DNA from: Ananas comosus
Taxonomy: Eukaryota > Streptophyta > Magnoliopsida > Poales > Bromeliaceae
NCBI RefSeq assembly: GCF_001540865.1
Contig: NC_033631.1
Span: forward strand, 5,701,618 to 5,765,617
Reading direction: 5' to 3'
Length of the DNA: 64,000 nucleotides
Shown: piece after piece, positions 34,708 through 45,948 of the stretch
Numbering within the stretch: the first letter of the stretch is position 1
How the letters are laid out: each line of letters opens with the position of its first letter
The notes under the pieces: generated by a model
Told to the model about the DNA's origin: nothing
Seen by the model: only the letters and a program-made list of their open reading frames with translations
The model's database searches: none
Position numbers and translations under genes: made by a program

Positions 34708-34940
34708 GAGGCCGGACGCATGTGCGGCTTCAAGAGAACCCGATTCCACGATCATCAAATTGAGGCGAAGATTTATCCGCGAAAAAGGTGAAGATTCGAT
34801 CTTGCTTTTCTCCTTTAATCTTAAAGAATATGAGGGATCATAATTGCGTGGTTTTTGAGATTGGATCTCGAGAGTTTTCAAAATCAAATTTATTTGATTT
34901 CCTTTTCCGCTGCGTTTTTACCGTACGCAATTTTCTAACA
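34708..34940 (+). repeat. 3' LTR remnant of copia element K
   Basis: GAGGCCGGACGC to TTCTAACA, matching 32335-32557 apart from small changes, including about 10 extra bases near 34828-34840. Only the 3' end of the LTR is kept. Confidence 0.85.
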
Positions 34941-34962
34941 GTCGTAACAATCCTGTTTGGAC

Positions 34963-35054
34963 GGTGCTTTAGGACCGGCCGCCTCAGTGGTGGTGTGCGG
35001 TATAGCTCGGTGCTTTAGGACCGACCACCTCAGTGGTGGTGTGCGGTATAGCTC
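34963..35054 (+). repeat. 46-bp tandem duplication in LTR B
   Basis: Two units start GGTGCTTTAGGACCG (34963 and 35009) and end TATAGCTC. Each contains CCTCAGTGGTGGTG. The B LTR fragment at 43541 has the same two-unit structure with more changes. Confidence 0.85.
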
Positions 35055-35686
35055 GGATGCAGGCGGGACAGGTTGGCAGTCCCTTGACAGTATAGTCGTT
35101 GTTGCAGGGGACGCATATCTACAGATAGTTAGAGTTGGTTAATGATAGTATAGTGGCATATAGCTGTAAAGTTTTACTAGCTTCTTTTACTATCCTTCTG
35201 CATACTTTCTGTAGGCTTAGTGGGTGAGCCGTTGAGGTCGATAGCGGTACCCACTGAGAACTACTTCTTCTTGCAGTAGTTCCCACATCCAGTTGTTTAC
35301 CCCTTTTTGCAGAGCTTTCTTCTGCGGCTGCTGCTGTCGCCGATACTGATCGTGGAAAGGGGGTTGCGAGCTAGATCCCTTCCCTGGTTGCAGTACTAGA
35401 GAAGTACCAGCTGCAGGTAGTTTTGGTTTCTGGTTCATGTACATACTTATGTTGTTACTCACTGGAGCGAGAGATGTTGCATCAGGGAGACTTTGTATGT
35501 ATAGTGAACTTCATGTTTATTTATATGCAATTCAGTTTAGCAGCTCTATACTACTAGTTGTAGTTTTGTATGATTATAGATACAGGTACAGCTATCGCTT
35601 CGTATCCAGAGAAAATTCTTTTGTATACAGCAGGTCTGTTGGCATGCCGGGAAAAATGTGGTAATCTGGGGCATGACATATTAAGT

Positions 35687-35698
35687 TGGTATCAGAGC
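35687..35698 (+). other. Primer-binding site of gypsy element B
   Basis: TGGTATCAGAGC, 8 nt after the LTR end at 35678, the same spacing as in element A. It is complementary to initiator tRNA-Met. Confidence 0.9.
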
Positions 35699-35983
35699 TT
35701 AGTATTAAGTCGTTGGGACCTAGAAAACTTTAAGTTTGGCAAACTTTAGGAAGGCAAGATGCGAGAGGCATGATTTATCACGAAAGTCAGCGATTGAATT
35801 GTTTTAACTCCTCCTAGAGTGGAGTGAATGACTGAAGGAGTGTTTATTTCGGCCAAGAAAATTATGTCGGCTGCAGACGGCATAATGTTTAGGAGAAACA
35901 TAGGTGGCATTCTAGACTTTTGCTTGATTGGGTCGAGAGTTGATTGTGTTTTGTATCTGACTTTTGTTTTGATTTCAGATAGC

Positions 35984-37345
35984 CATGTTTCGACGCCGAG
36001 GTTGACCGCCGACGCGGGATCGTGTCGCACCATCAGAGATGCCTTAGCAGGCAGGGCCGTGTGCACCCCCTAATCTGAGAAAGCAGTTGGCTGCTTTGAC
36101 TGAGGCGACGAGGCAGCAGGGGGCACTGTTACAGAGGATGTGTGAGACATTTACTCCACCGCCAAGCGCAGTGCCTAGAGCACGAGAGCAGTCAGCACTA
36201 CCACTGACTATTCCCGTGGCTGCACCAGCCACAGTTGTACCCCCACCAGTGACAATTCCTTCGGTGCCAGTTGCATTCTCTCGAGAGGTTGAGCAGAAGC
36301 GGATGACTGATAGGCTTGCTCATTTTCGTCGGTTTGATCCGCCGCGCTTTGACGGCAGCTGTACGGAGCCCTGGGTTGTAGAGGGCTGGGTGAGCGCGAT
36401 GGAGAAGTTATTTGAGGATTTGTTTATACGGGAGCGGGAACAGATACATCTGGGAGTGCATTGTTTGGCTGGCGATGCGCATTCTTGGTGGAGGAGGATA
36501 AGGGATACTCAACAGTTAGTAGCGTTGCAGATGAAGTGGGATGAGTTCTGCGGAATATTGTACGGGGCGTATTTCCCAAACAGCGTGAAGCAGAAGCTCG
36601 AAGAGGACTTGAAGAAGCTACAGCAGGGGGAGCGATCAGTTCAGGAGTGTACCCGTGAGTTTACATGACTTCTGAACTGTGTGTCATTTGTAGCTAGGGA
36701 TGAGGCCCACAAGGTATATCTGTATGAGGGAGGTTTGAGGCCAGAGATTTTTTGATTGGTACATGCGCAGAGATTGAAGACCTTGGATGCGTCGATTGAG
36801 CAGGCATTGTAGGTGGAGAGAAGTGATGTATCGATCCGTGAGCGGGCCCAGGTGCCATGGCAGAGTTAGGACAGGAAGCGCTCGGTTCCAGATGACGGAG
36901 GGTAGTCGAGCAGCAGGCGTCCACCGAGGCCTGCACGATCATATTCTCAGGGTTGTAGGTCTTCGGGACCACAGCGGTCTGAGGGATCCCGTCAGCAGTA
37001 TAGGATTCCATGGTGCATCATTTGTGGGGGACCACACTGGCCCCGACAATGTGAGCAGAGAGAGTGTACACAGCTCAGGTAGAGGCTCTACAGCAGCGAC
37101 CGGGTGGTGGCAAGTGTTATTTTGATTTCTGGTATTAGAGCTCTTGATATCGGCGCATCACATTCTTTTGTTAGCCGAGCATTTGCATTATTGTATGGTT
37201 TAGAGATAGGGCTGTTGTTGCATGCATGAAAGCTGTAGATTTCCGACCATGTTTTGTAGGTAGCAGAGTGTTGTTGGTCGTGTCCGGTGCAGTTGGGCTC
37301 CTAGATTATGCCCTAGACCTGTTGGTCTTAGGATAGCTGCAGGAC
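35984..37345 (+). pseudogene. gag-protease of gypsy element B, decayed
   Basis: ATG at 35984 (MFRRRG) meets a TGA at once. The long open part (about 36087-36668) carries an A-like capsid domain: RFDPPRFDG, WVSAMEKLFEDLF, HSWWRR, AYFPNSVKQKLEEDL. Stops follow after CTREFT and several later codons. The zinc knuckle CIICGGPHWPRQC (about 37017-37055) is intact here, unlike in A. The protease motif reads DIGASHSFV in place of the usual D-T-G, so an active-site change is visible. Many breaks are single TAG or TGA codons at former CAG or TGG. Confidence 0.75.
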
Positions 37346-38663
37346 TTTGATGTTGTGCTTGGTATGGAATGGCTGGCGCGATACTATACTACGATCGACT
37401 ATGGAGCGAGAAAAGTGACGTTCCGCGAGCCAGGCCAGGAGGAGTTCACGTACAGGGGCTGCAGGAGTACGTTGTTTGCCACTTGGATTTCGTCGGCGAT
37501 GGCTAGACAGTTGATAAGTAGAAGATGCACTGCTTTTCTGGCGACGGTTGTAGAGGTGCCTACGGCGGCAACGGGACTCGAGGATATCTCTATAGTTCGC
37601 GAGTTTCTAGATATTTTTTCCTCGGAGTTGACGACTTTGCCGCCGGATAGAGAGATCGAGTTTGTGATAGGAACTACGTCAATCTCGAAGGCACCTTACC
37701 GAATGGCACTGGCAGAGCTAAGAGAGCTGAAGGCGCAGCTTCAGGATCTGATGGATAAGGGGTATGTGAGACCCAGTGTATCGCCTTGAGGAGCGCCGAT
37801 GTTATTCGTGAAGAAGAAGGATAGTTCACTTAGACTGTGTATGGATTATTGGGAGCTGAATAAAGTGACCATCAAGAACAAGTATCCTTTGCCGCGCATT
37901 GATGATCTGTTTGATCAGCTGCAAGGATCTTGTATCTTTTCGAAGATTGATCTCCAGTCAGGTTACCATCAGTTGAGGGTGAGGGCCGAGGATGTTCCCA
38001 AGACGATTTTTCGGACTCGGTATGGGCATTATGAGTTCACTGTGATGCCTTTTGGATTGACGAATGCCCCTGCCACTTTTATGGATTTGATGAATAGAGT
38101 GTTCAAACCGTATTTGGATAGATTCGTGGTTGTATTCATTGATGATTTTGATATATTTTCGGAGTGATGTTGAGCATGAGGAGCACTTGAGGATAGTGTT
38201 ACAGCTTCTGAGGGAGAAGAAGTTGTAAGCTAAATTGAAGAAATGCGAGTTTTGGCTACGGGAGGTTTCTTTCTTGGGCCATGTGATTTCTACAGTTGGA
38301 GTAGCATTGAACCCGAAAAAGATTGATACTATTCGGGATTGGCCCAGACCGACGACAGTTACTGAGGTGAGGAGTTTCCTTGGACTGGCAAGCTGTTACC
38401 CTCGGTTTGTGGAAGGCTTTGAGAAGCATTCCACACCCCTCACTCGATTGACTCGAAAGAGAATTAAGTTTATCTGGAGTGAGGATTGTTAGAGGAGATT
38501 CGATGAGTTGAGACAGAGGCTGATGTCAGCTCCTATCCTTGCCCTCCCAGTGATGGGGGAAGGATTTGTGATTTACAGTGATGCATCGCATAGTAGTTTG
38601 GATTGTGTGCTGATGCAGCATGGTAGGGTAATTGCTTATGCTTTTCGGCAACTGAAGGATCAT
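37346..38663 (+). pseudogene. pol of gypsy element B, truncated at RNase H
   Basis: VLGMEWLARYY (protease end), then the linker with DRKIEF-like PPDREIEFV, then RT with [19 protein letters not shown] and VVFIDD, and the RNase H start VIYSDAS. A TGA replaces Trp after SVSP (about 37787). A frameshift follows [10 protein letters not shown] (38160), with more stops to 38230 and a TAG after SEDC (about 38490). At ATCAT (38659-38663) the sequence jumps to the RT of element C. Confidence 0.8.
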
Positions 38664-40787
38664 CAATTAAAGATCAGGCCAAAGGATGTGCACAAAACGG
38701 CGTACCGTACGCGGTATGGCCATTATGAGTTCACGGTAATGCCGTTTGGGCTTACTAACGCCCCGGCAGCATTTATGGACTTGATGAATCGAGTCTTTAG
38801 GCCGTTGTTGGATCGATGCGTCGTAGTGTTTATAGACGACGTGTTGGTTTACTCAAAGAGTGAAGAGGAACATGAAGAGCATCTGAGAGCTGTGTTGCAA
38901 ATACTCAGACAAGAGAAGCTCTATGCAAAGTTAAAGAAGTGTGACTTTTGGCTAAAGGAGGTCACATTTTTGGGCCATATGGTGTCGGGCGATGGAGTGT
39001 CGGTAGACCCGAAGAAAGTTGAGGCAATAAAGGATTGGCCTCGCCCGACGAATGTAGCGAAGATCCGCAGTTTTTTTGGACTGGCGGGCTACTATCGGTG
39101 GTTCGTGGAGGGGTTCGCCAAAATAACCACTCCACTAACGCGCCTCACGCATAAAGGAGTAAAGTATGTTTGGAGCGACGATTGCGATCGGAGCTTCGAG
39201 GAGTTAAAGAACCGGTTGACGTCGACCCCGGTGCTTGCCTTGCCAACTCCGGGAGAGACCTTTGTAGTGTACAGTGATGCCTCGTATGTTGGTCTCGGGT
39301 GTGTATTAATGCAGAATGGGCGGGTCATTGCTTATGCATCGCGCCAGTTAAAGAGTTATGAGAAGAACTACCCGATTCACGACCTCGAGTTAGCCGCGGT
39401 GATCTTCGCACTAAAGCTTTGGAGGCATTACTTGTATGGTGAACATTGTGAAGTATATACCGATCACAAGAGTCTAAAGTACCTGTTCACCCAGAAAGAG
39501 TTGAACATGCGACAGCGGCGGTGGTTAGAGTTGCTAAAGGACTATGATGTCACCATACTATACCACCCCGGAAAAGCTAATGTCGTGGCCGATGCTCTAA
39601 GTAGAAAATCGGCGAAGAACTTAGCGACGGCAATTACGCCTCAACCGCTATTGCAAAAGGAGATGCAGCGATTCGGGTTGGAAGTAGTAGCGCCGGGAGT
39701 GCCGGCTACACTTGCCGCATTAATTGTGCAACCGACCCTATTGGAAAGAATCAAGGATCTTCAAGCCTCGGATCCTTATCTTCAAAAGATACGAGGGGAA
39801 GTTGGGAATGGCAATGCCAAAGACTTTGGCATTGGAGCTGATGGCGCACTTCGATTTCGAAATCGTTGGTGCGTGCCCAAGGATGATGAGTTACGAAGGG
39901 CGATCATGCAAGAAGCGCATCAATCTCCCTATAGCATACACCCCGGCGGCACAAAAATGTACAAACACCTGAAGGACCATTACTGGTGGCCGGGTATGAA
40001 AAGAGATATTGGGGAGTTTGTGGCGCAATGTTTAACGTGCCAACAAGTGAAAGCCGAGCGCCGATTTCCGGCGGGAAAGCTACAAAGTCTACCAATACCC
40101 GTTTGGAAATGGGAAGATATAGCGATGGACTTTGTTACCGGTTTGCCTCGATCACAAGGCGTACACGATGCGATATGGGTGATAGTGGATCGATTGACAA
40201 AGTCGGCACACTTCTTGCCGATACATACTACGTGGTCGGGAGACAAGTTGGCTCAAGTATATCTCGACGAGGTTGTGAGACTTCATGGGGTTCCAGTGTC
40301 GATCGTGTCGGATCGCGACCCAAGGTTCACGTCCCACTTTTGGAAGAGTTTAGAAGACGCGCTAGGCACACGGCTCGACTTCAGTACAGCGTTTCATCCT
40401 CGTGTATTCTTGAGAGTATCGCCGATGCGAGGAGTCAAACGATTTGGGGTCCGTGGGAAGCTAAGTCCCCGTTATGTCGGACCGTTTGAGATATTAGAAC
40501 ATGTGGGTGCGGTGGCATACAAGCTCGCACTACCACCGAGACTCGCGGGAGTTCACAACGTGTTTCATGTGTCCAATCTCCGAAAGTATATTCGCAACTC
40601 GACGCATGTATTGGAGTACGAGCCCGTGGAGCTACGAGAAGACATGTCCTACGAGGAGTACCCGGTGTGCATCCTCGATCGAGAGGTGAAGAAGTTGCGA
40701 AGTCGCAAGATTCCGTATATAAAAGTCCAATGGAGCAACCACGCGGCGCGAGAAACCACTTGGGAGCTCGAGGAAACCATGCGATGA
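38508..40787 (+). CDS. Chimeric B/C pol frame: RNase H start, second RT, RNase H, integrase (catalytic E deleted), tail
   Basis: A 759-aa open frame. Residues 1-51 are B RNase H (YSDASHSS...AFRQLKDH). They are followed by C RT from [12 protein letters not shown], with FGLTNAP and [11 protein letters not shown], then a full RNase H ([20 protein letters not shown]), the HHCC finger (HPGGTKMY...CLTCQQ) and an integrase core with MDFVTGLP and SDRDPRF. At [13 protein letters not shown] (about 40398) some 120 residues are missing in frame compared with A, including the GQSER glutamate and the [13 protein letters not shown] region. The chromodomain-like tail is present to the TGA at 40785. RNase H plus RT may fold, but the integrase cannot be catalytic. 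The 5' half of C (LTR, gag, protease, early RT) is absent. Confidence 0.8.
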   Translation: MRQRLMSAPILALPVMGEGFVIYSDASHSSLDCVLMQHGRVIAYAFRQLKDHQLKIRPKDVHKTAYRTRYGHYEFTVMPFGLTNAPAAFMDLMNRVFRPLLDRCVVVFIDDVLVYSKSEEEHEEHLRAVLQILRQEKLYAKLKKCDFWLKEVTFLGHMVSGDGVSVDPKKVEAIKDWPRPTNVAKIRSFFGLAGYYRWFVEGFAKITTPLTRLTHKGVKYVWSDDCDRSFEELKNRLTSTPVLALPTPGETFVVYSDASYVGLGCVLMQNGRVIAYASRQLKSYEKNYPIHDLELAAVIFALKLWRHYLYGEHCEVYTDHKSLKYLFTQKELNMRQRRWLELLKDYDVTILYHPGKANVVADALSRKSAKNLATAITPQPLLQKEMQRFGLEVVAPGVPATLAALIVQPTLLERIKDLQASDPYLQKIRGEVGNGNAKDFGIGADGALRFRNRWCVPKDDELRRAIMQEAHQSPYSIHPGGTKMYKHLKDHYWWPGMKRDIGEFVAQCLTCQQVKAERRFPAGKLQSLPIPVWKWEDIAMDFVTGLPRSQGVHDAIWVIVDRLTKSAHFLPIHTTWSGDKLAQVYLDEVVRLHGVPVSIVSDRDPRFTSHFWKSLEDALGTRLDFSTAFHPRVFLRVSPMRGVKRFGVRGKLSPRYVGPFEILEHVGAVAYKLALPPRLAGVHNVFHVSNLRKYIRNSTHVLEYEPVELREDMSYEEYPVCILDREVKKLRSRKIPYIKVQWSNHAARETTWELEETMR

Positions 40788-40850
40788 GAATATCCGCATC
40801 TGTTTGAGTCGACGAGTTAAGGTATGCGTAATTTTGCGGACGAAATTATT

Positions 40851-40865
40851 TTAAGGGGTAGAGAA
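40851..40865 (+). other. Polypurine tract of element C
   Basis: AAGGGGTAGAGAA directly precedes the TGTAATATACC that opens the 3' LTR at 40866. Confidence 0.6.
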
Positions 40866-43540
40866 TGTAATATACCGGAAATTCGGAACATAAATGTCGA
40901 ACTTTAGTCAAACTGACCAAAGTGCGAGGATGGTACACTTCGGAAAGTCCGAAGGTGTTAAAACGATTAAAAGCGAGTTACGGGAGGTTTTTCGAGAGCT
41001 ATAGAATCAAAATCTGCATTCAGCAGTCTTGAGCTCTCGGGGACCGGTCCCTGGTGGGAGAGACCGGTCCCCGAACGCGTATGAAATGAGACAGCCGAAA
41101 AATCGGCTAAGTCCTGAGGAATTAGCTCTCGGGAACCGGTCCCTGCCTGAGAGACCGGTCCCCGAGAGACCGGTCCCCTCAAAGAGAGACCGGTCGCATT
41201 GCGCGCAGCAGCTCTGGCTGCGCTGGGAGAGCTCTCGGAGACCGGTCCCTAGTCGGGGAGACCGGTCCCCGAGCCCGAAATCTGCCCAGTCCAGGTAGTT
41301 GAATAAGATGAAAGTTGAGGGGTTTATTTGCATTTTTGCAACCCATGGATTATGTAGAGGGCTGAGAGAGCCTTTTCTCTCATTCTCTCCCTCACACACA
41401 CTCTTCTCTCCCTCTCTCTCTCTCTAGAAGGCAAAGGAGAAGAAGAAGAAAGAAAGAAAGGAAGGAAAAGAAGGAAAAGAAGGTGAAGAAGAAGATCAAG
41501 AGGTGAAGCAACTTCATCTTCTTCCTCTCTAGTGCAAGAAAGGAAAGCTTATAAGGTGAGCTTTGAACCCTATTGTAGTAAAACCCTAAAATGGGCTTTG
41601 AATAAACCTAGAAATGGTTTTAATGGATTGTTTAGAGTCTTTGAAGCTTTTCTTTTGCTTTTTTAGAGATCAAAACCAAGAAATGGGGTAATGAGTAAAG
41701 CTTGAAGGTGAGCTTGACCCCTCACATGGTAGAATCCAAACTAAGGTTTGGATTGAATTAAAGATGGTTTAGATGGACTCTTTAGAGTAGAATGAAGCTA
41801 CTTTTGCTTCTCTTTGAGATCAAACCCTAGGTTTGATGAATGCTATGGAGTTAGGGCACCAAATTGGGGCTTTTGCTCATGGGGATTTCTAAGTGCAATT
41901 GACCCTCTAGAAACCTAATTGGGGGTATTTCCGACGCGTTGGTGCACTCGGATCAACGTTACGAAAAGTCTATAGAAAGATATGGGCAAAATGGCCTAAG
42001 TTGGCTTCGTTTTGCCGCAGGTGAAGAACGAGGAGCCTGTAAATCTCAAGAAAATCGTCGGAGCACCTAAATAGACCTACGAGGTGGGTGGTGTTTCTCA
42101 AACTCATTGAACTTCTCTCTATGCCTAATGTGTCATTCATTTGAGCATGTATATACATTGTTATATGCATTTTAGGGTAAAGTAATGATGAGAATGTAAT
42201 AATGCGTGATTGTGAGTACAACTTGCATAATATGATGAATGAGAACAATATAAACGTCGAAAACCCTAGGTGCATGCATGAGAGAAAAGTGAGAACCCAA
42301 AGTGAGCAAAAGAACCGGGTGGCACAATGACATAGATCGAGTGGCATTTGAAAATGTAAAATAAAGTGACACTAGAGTTAGTGTGAGCCAAAGAACCAAA
42401 GTGATGTAAAGAATGATGAAAATGACAATGTGTAAAGTTAAAGTAAAATGGGGCAATAAGAACAAGAAATGTAAAGAATAAGAATGCTAAAGATAGCAAA
42501 AGTAAGAGAAAAGTAAAGAACAACGATTGCTAGAGTGGCAACATAAAGTGAAATAAAGAACACTAGAGTTAGTGTAAAGTCAAGATTGAACTTATAAATC
42601 CTTTGAGTTAAGGATATGATCATACTTGCTATGAGTTCCGTGCTCGAGGGCGGTCGCTCCCCCTCGGGCGATGCGCTCCGGAGTTATGCATCCGGGTTGG
42701 AGTAGACCCGTAAGGACGGTCCTAGCGGGTGAGTTCCTGCGATGATGGACTTAATGTGAAGCAAGTTAATGTGGCGAAACCCCCGGGTTAGCCCTGAGAT
42801 TAAAGAACAAAGAGCAAAGAACAAAGTACAAAGAACAAGAACAAAGAGTAATGTGAAAAGAATAAAGAACATGCATAACCTGCATTTATTTAATGTTGAG
42901 CATATTTCTTGCTATTTGTTCAGGCATATTAGCATCATGTTATAGATTGGTTACTATATCCTGCTTATCCTTTCTATTATGCCTGAGTTAGTCCTAGTGG
43001 GAAAGTCGGTGATGTTGAGGCCGAACCCACTGGGAACTTTGTTGTAGTTCTCACCTCACTATTTCCACAGAGCCGGGACCGAGCGAGCCGGCGAGCGACC
43101 GAGGTAAAGGTATCGCGCCTTAGTCAGAGGCCACCAAAGTTGGGTTTCATTTTGTAGTAAAGTACCCTATGATCATCTTTTGTACATGATGGTAAATGAT
43201 GTAAAGAAAAGAATGTAATGTGTATTTTGAGGTAAATGTGATGTAAGAAAGAAATGATGAAATGAAATGTAAGGAATTCGAAAATGAACAAGATGAATGC
43301 AATGTATATGATCAAAAATGAATCATAGTACAAGTGAATGTTTAGTTTCCTTTTTCTTTCACTAATGGCTATTGCTTACCCTCGTGTAAGCCGTTTGTGT
43401 ATGTTTCCGCTAGTGCTTTTCTCTATTGATGAAAATGTACATGTGATGAGCCTTGGGCGGATAGGGGAAACCCTGTCCGTTCGGCGTCTGTTTGACGTGC
43501 TCGGGTCGGGCCAAATTGGCATCGGTCTCGGGGCGTGACA
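40866..43540 (+). repeat. 3' LTR of gypsy element C
   Basis: 2675 bp, from TGTAATATACC to GGGGCGTGACA. Eight ACCGGT palindromes lie at 41043-41266, CT/AG-rich microsatellites at about 41395-41480, a GC block with GCTCCGGAGT (about 42640-42685), and the hairpin CCCACTGGGAACTTT...AGTTCTCA with CAGAG (43026-43072). It is followed directly by LTR B sequence (GACCA), so C inserted into a B LTR. The matching 5' flank is lost with C's 5' half. Confidence 0.85.
41043..41266 (+). repeat. ACCGGT palindrome array in LTR C (four pairs)
   Basis: Cores start at 41043, 41063, 41135, 41154, 41169, 41189, 41241 and 41261: four pairs 20, 19, 20 and 20 bp apart. Several are full 12-bp palindromes of the GGGACCGGTCCC type. 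The inter-pair gaps (72, 15, 52) differ from those in LTR A, so the pair, not the whole array, is the conserved unit. Confidence 0.9.
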
Positions 43541-44354
43541 GACCACCTCAGTGGTGGTGTGCGGTATAGCTCGGTGCTTTAGGACCGGCCACCTCAGTGG
43601 TGGTGAGTGATATAACTCAGACGTAGGCGGGACGGGTTGGCAGTCCCTTGACAGTATTGTCGTTGTTATAGGGGACGCATATCTATAGATAGTTAGAGTT
43701 GGTTAGTGATAGTATAGTGGCATATAGCTGTAGAGTTTTACCAGCTTCCTTTACTATCCTTCTGCATACTTTCTGTAGACTTAGTGGGTGAGCCGTTGAG
43801 GTCGGTAGCGGTACCCACTGAGAACTACTTCTTCTTGCAGTAGTTCTCACACCTAGTTGTTGACCCCTTTTTGCAGAGCCTTCTTCTGCAGCTGCTGCTG
43901 TCGTCAATACTGATCGTGGAAAGGGGGTTGCGAGCTAGATCCCTTCCCTGGTTGCAGTACTAGAGACGTACCAGCTACATGTAGTTTTGGTTTCTGGTTC
44001 ATGTACATACTTATGCTGTTACTCGCTGGAGCGAGAGATGTTGCATCAGGGAGACTTTGTATGTATGGTGAACCTCATGTTTATTTATATACAGTTCAAT
44101 TTAGCAACTCTATACTACTAGTTGTAGTTTTTTATGATTATAGATACAGGTACAGCTATCGCTTCGTATACAGAGAAAATTCTTTTGTATACCTCTGTTG
44201 GCGTGCTCGGGAAAACGTGGTAATCCGGGGCATGACAGATTAAGTTGGTATCAAAGCTTAATATTAGGTCATTGGGACCTAGAAAACTTTAAGCTTGGCA
44301 AACCTTAGGAAGGCAAGACGCAACAGGCGTGATTTATCGCGAAAGTTAGCGATT
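43541..44354 (+). mobile_element. Second B-type LTR end with primer-binding site and leader
   Basis: 43541-44237 matches the right piece of LTR B (34975-35678), including the 46-bp duplication and the hairpin (43814-43878). A mutated primer-binding site TGGTATCAAAGC (44246-44257) and about 100 bp of B leader follow. Homology ends near 44354 at AGCGATT. Because an LTR followed by a leader marks a 5' end, this is the start of another B-type internal region, now deleted. Confidence 0.8.
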
Positions 44355-44626
44355 TAAATTTAAAATTCGAGTTCAAAATCATAATCACGTTTTAAGAAAC
44401 AATTTTATTTACTTCTGATTTTCCGTAACTAAAATCAAAAAACTGATTCTAAAAATCAATATTAGACTAAAAAAAAAACGTTATGAAACACCCTATTGAA
44501 GGAATTCCAACTTTTATATTTAATCTAATATAATATAAGTTTGTATGATATAAAATTATTTTTTATATAATATTATCAATAACAAAAATAGAATATATAT
44601 TATATATATAACCTTTGGGATGCCGG
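44355..44626. other. Spacer, no feature recognised
   Basis: AT-rich sequence with TATATA runs near 44595-44612. No coding or repeat ends seen. Confidence 0.4.
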
Positions 44627-44749
44627 CTATAATTCTATCAATAGCACTAAGCACTTGGTGCTACCAAGTTTTATGCCGTTAGATCTATCCTTTTGACCAT
44701 TTTCACCCTTTAGATCATACTATTCCACTAATCACCAACTAAATCCTTA

Positions 44750-45910
44750 GAGAGCTTTTGGTTCAGGAACAAGGGGGGGAATAAGTCCTTCTTCCCTCTA
44801 TTTCTAAACGCTACGTTTCGTACCCGAGATCAGTAGTTCTCGAATTTCTGGAATAAGTCGGTATAAGGATGGAACTGCTTTTCCACTATTTCCTTAGAAC
44901 AAACTTGTTCCCAGGTGAGAATAAGATTAATTAAAGTCTAAAAATAATTTTAATTATGTTATTAAATAATTAAATAATTTAATTAATATATTTAAAATTT
45001 TATTTATTGCGTAAATAATAAAATAATGTATTAATTTATTATTTATAATTATTAATTAAACTATTTATTATTTATAATTATCAATAATTACTTTATTTAT
45101 TTATTTTCTAATTTATAATTAATTAATTTTTAATTATTTTATTAATTTATAATTAACTAATTTATCTTTAATTTATTCTTAATTAATTAATTAATTATGA
45201 ATTAATTACTTAATTTACTATTAATAATTAATTATTTTTTATTTTTTATTTTTTATTTTTTATTTTTTTTATTTTTTACAATTATTAATAATTATTTAAT
45301 TAATTAATTTAATATTAATAAATTAATTTGTAATTTATAATTATTAATAATTTATTATTATTAATTATTTAATTTGTTCTTAATTAATGTATTATTATTT
45401 ATAATTATTAATTATTAATTAGCAATTTTATTATTAATTATTTATTTATTTATTTATAATTATAAATAATATATTATTTATAATTTATTATTAATTAATA
45501 ATTTATTATTTATGATTATTTTATTTATTTATTCATTTATTTATAATTTATAATTATTAATAATTTATTATTTATGATTATTTATAATTTATTAGTTAAT
45601 TTATTATTTATGATTATTTATTATTTATTAGTTAATTTATTATTATTTAGTTAATTTATTACTTATAATTATTATTATTATTAAGTAATATTTTGATGTT
45701 AATTTATTAGATAAAAATAATTTTAATTTAAAATTATAACTCTTATTCCCTTTGTTCCAATCTAACCATCCAAACACTACTATTTATCTTAGTCCTAGGA
45801 ACAACCCAATTTTCATCCAAACAAAAAATTGGTCTAGTTCCTGCTTATACCTAAACTTTTACCTATCCCTGGAATAAGCAGTTCTTACTTATACCCGAAC
45901 CAAACGCAGT
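44750..45910. mobile_element. Tourist-like element with an AT-rich core
   Basis: 1161 bp between TTA (44747-44749) and TTA (45911-45913). Left end GAGAGCTTTTGGTTCAGG and opposite-strand right end ACTGCGTTTGGTTCGGG are imperfect inverted repeats. Inner flanks share GGAATAAG-like words. The core (about 44930-45730) is almost pure A/T, made of TTTATTA/TAATTA words. No transposase. Confidence 0.65.
44930..45730. repeat. AT-rich low-complexity tract (TAATTA/TTTATTA words)
   Basis: About 800 bp with almost no G or C, including a TATTTTTTATTTTTTATTTT-like run near 45235-45285 and many ATTTATTATTTATAATTA phrases. It probably expanded inside the Tourist-like element. Confidence 0.8.
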
Positions 45911-45948
45911 TTAAGCTAACTGCTTATCCTTTCATCTAAGAGCCGAAA

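Larger units (their letters stand above)
29416..34940 (+). mobile_element. Ty1/copia element K, internally deleted
   Basis: LTR ends TGTTAGA and TCTAACA are inverted. The target duplication is GTCGC (29411-29415) against GTCGT (34941-34945). The 5' LTR is 29416-32557 (containing a Ds-like insertion), followed by a primer-binding site at 32559, an untranslated leader, a partial gag (34281-34707), and then directly the last 233 bp of the 3' LTR (34708-34940). Everything from mid-gag through pol to most of the 3' LTR is missing, so the copy could not move by itself. Confidence 0.85.
28266..35678 (+). repeat. 5' LTR of gypsy element B, split by a copia insertion
   Basis: The LTR is in two pieces: 28266-29415 and 34941-35678. 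It ends GGGGCATGACA and is followed 8 nt later by a tRNA-Met primer-binding site. The left end TGTAAATATAG is the best TG candidate but unverified. Early part: paired TACCNNTA palindromes (28457-28545). The copia element sits at GTCGC/GTCGT. The right piece has a 46-bp tandem duplication (34963-35008 and 35009-35054) and the CCCACTGAGAACTAC/GTAGTTCCC hairpin with CAGAG (35250-35314). The right piece recurs at 43541-44237. Confidence 0.75.

Noticed and set aside
39986..40489. Plus-strand frame of 167 codons over the integrase of element C
   Set aside because: It is an alternative frame of the intact pol reading frame.
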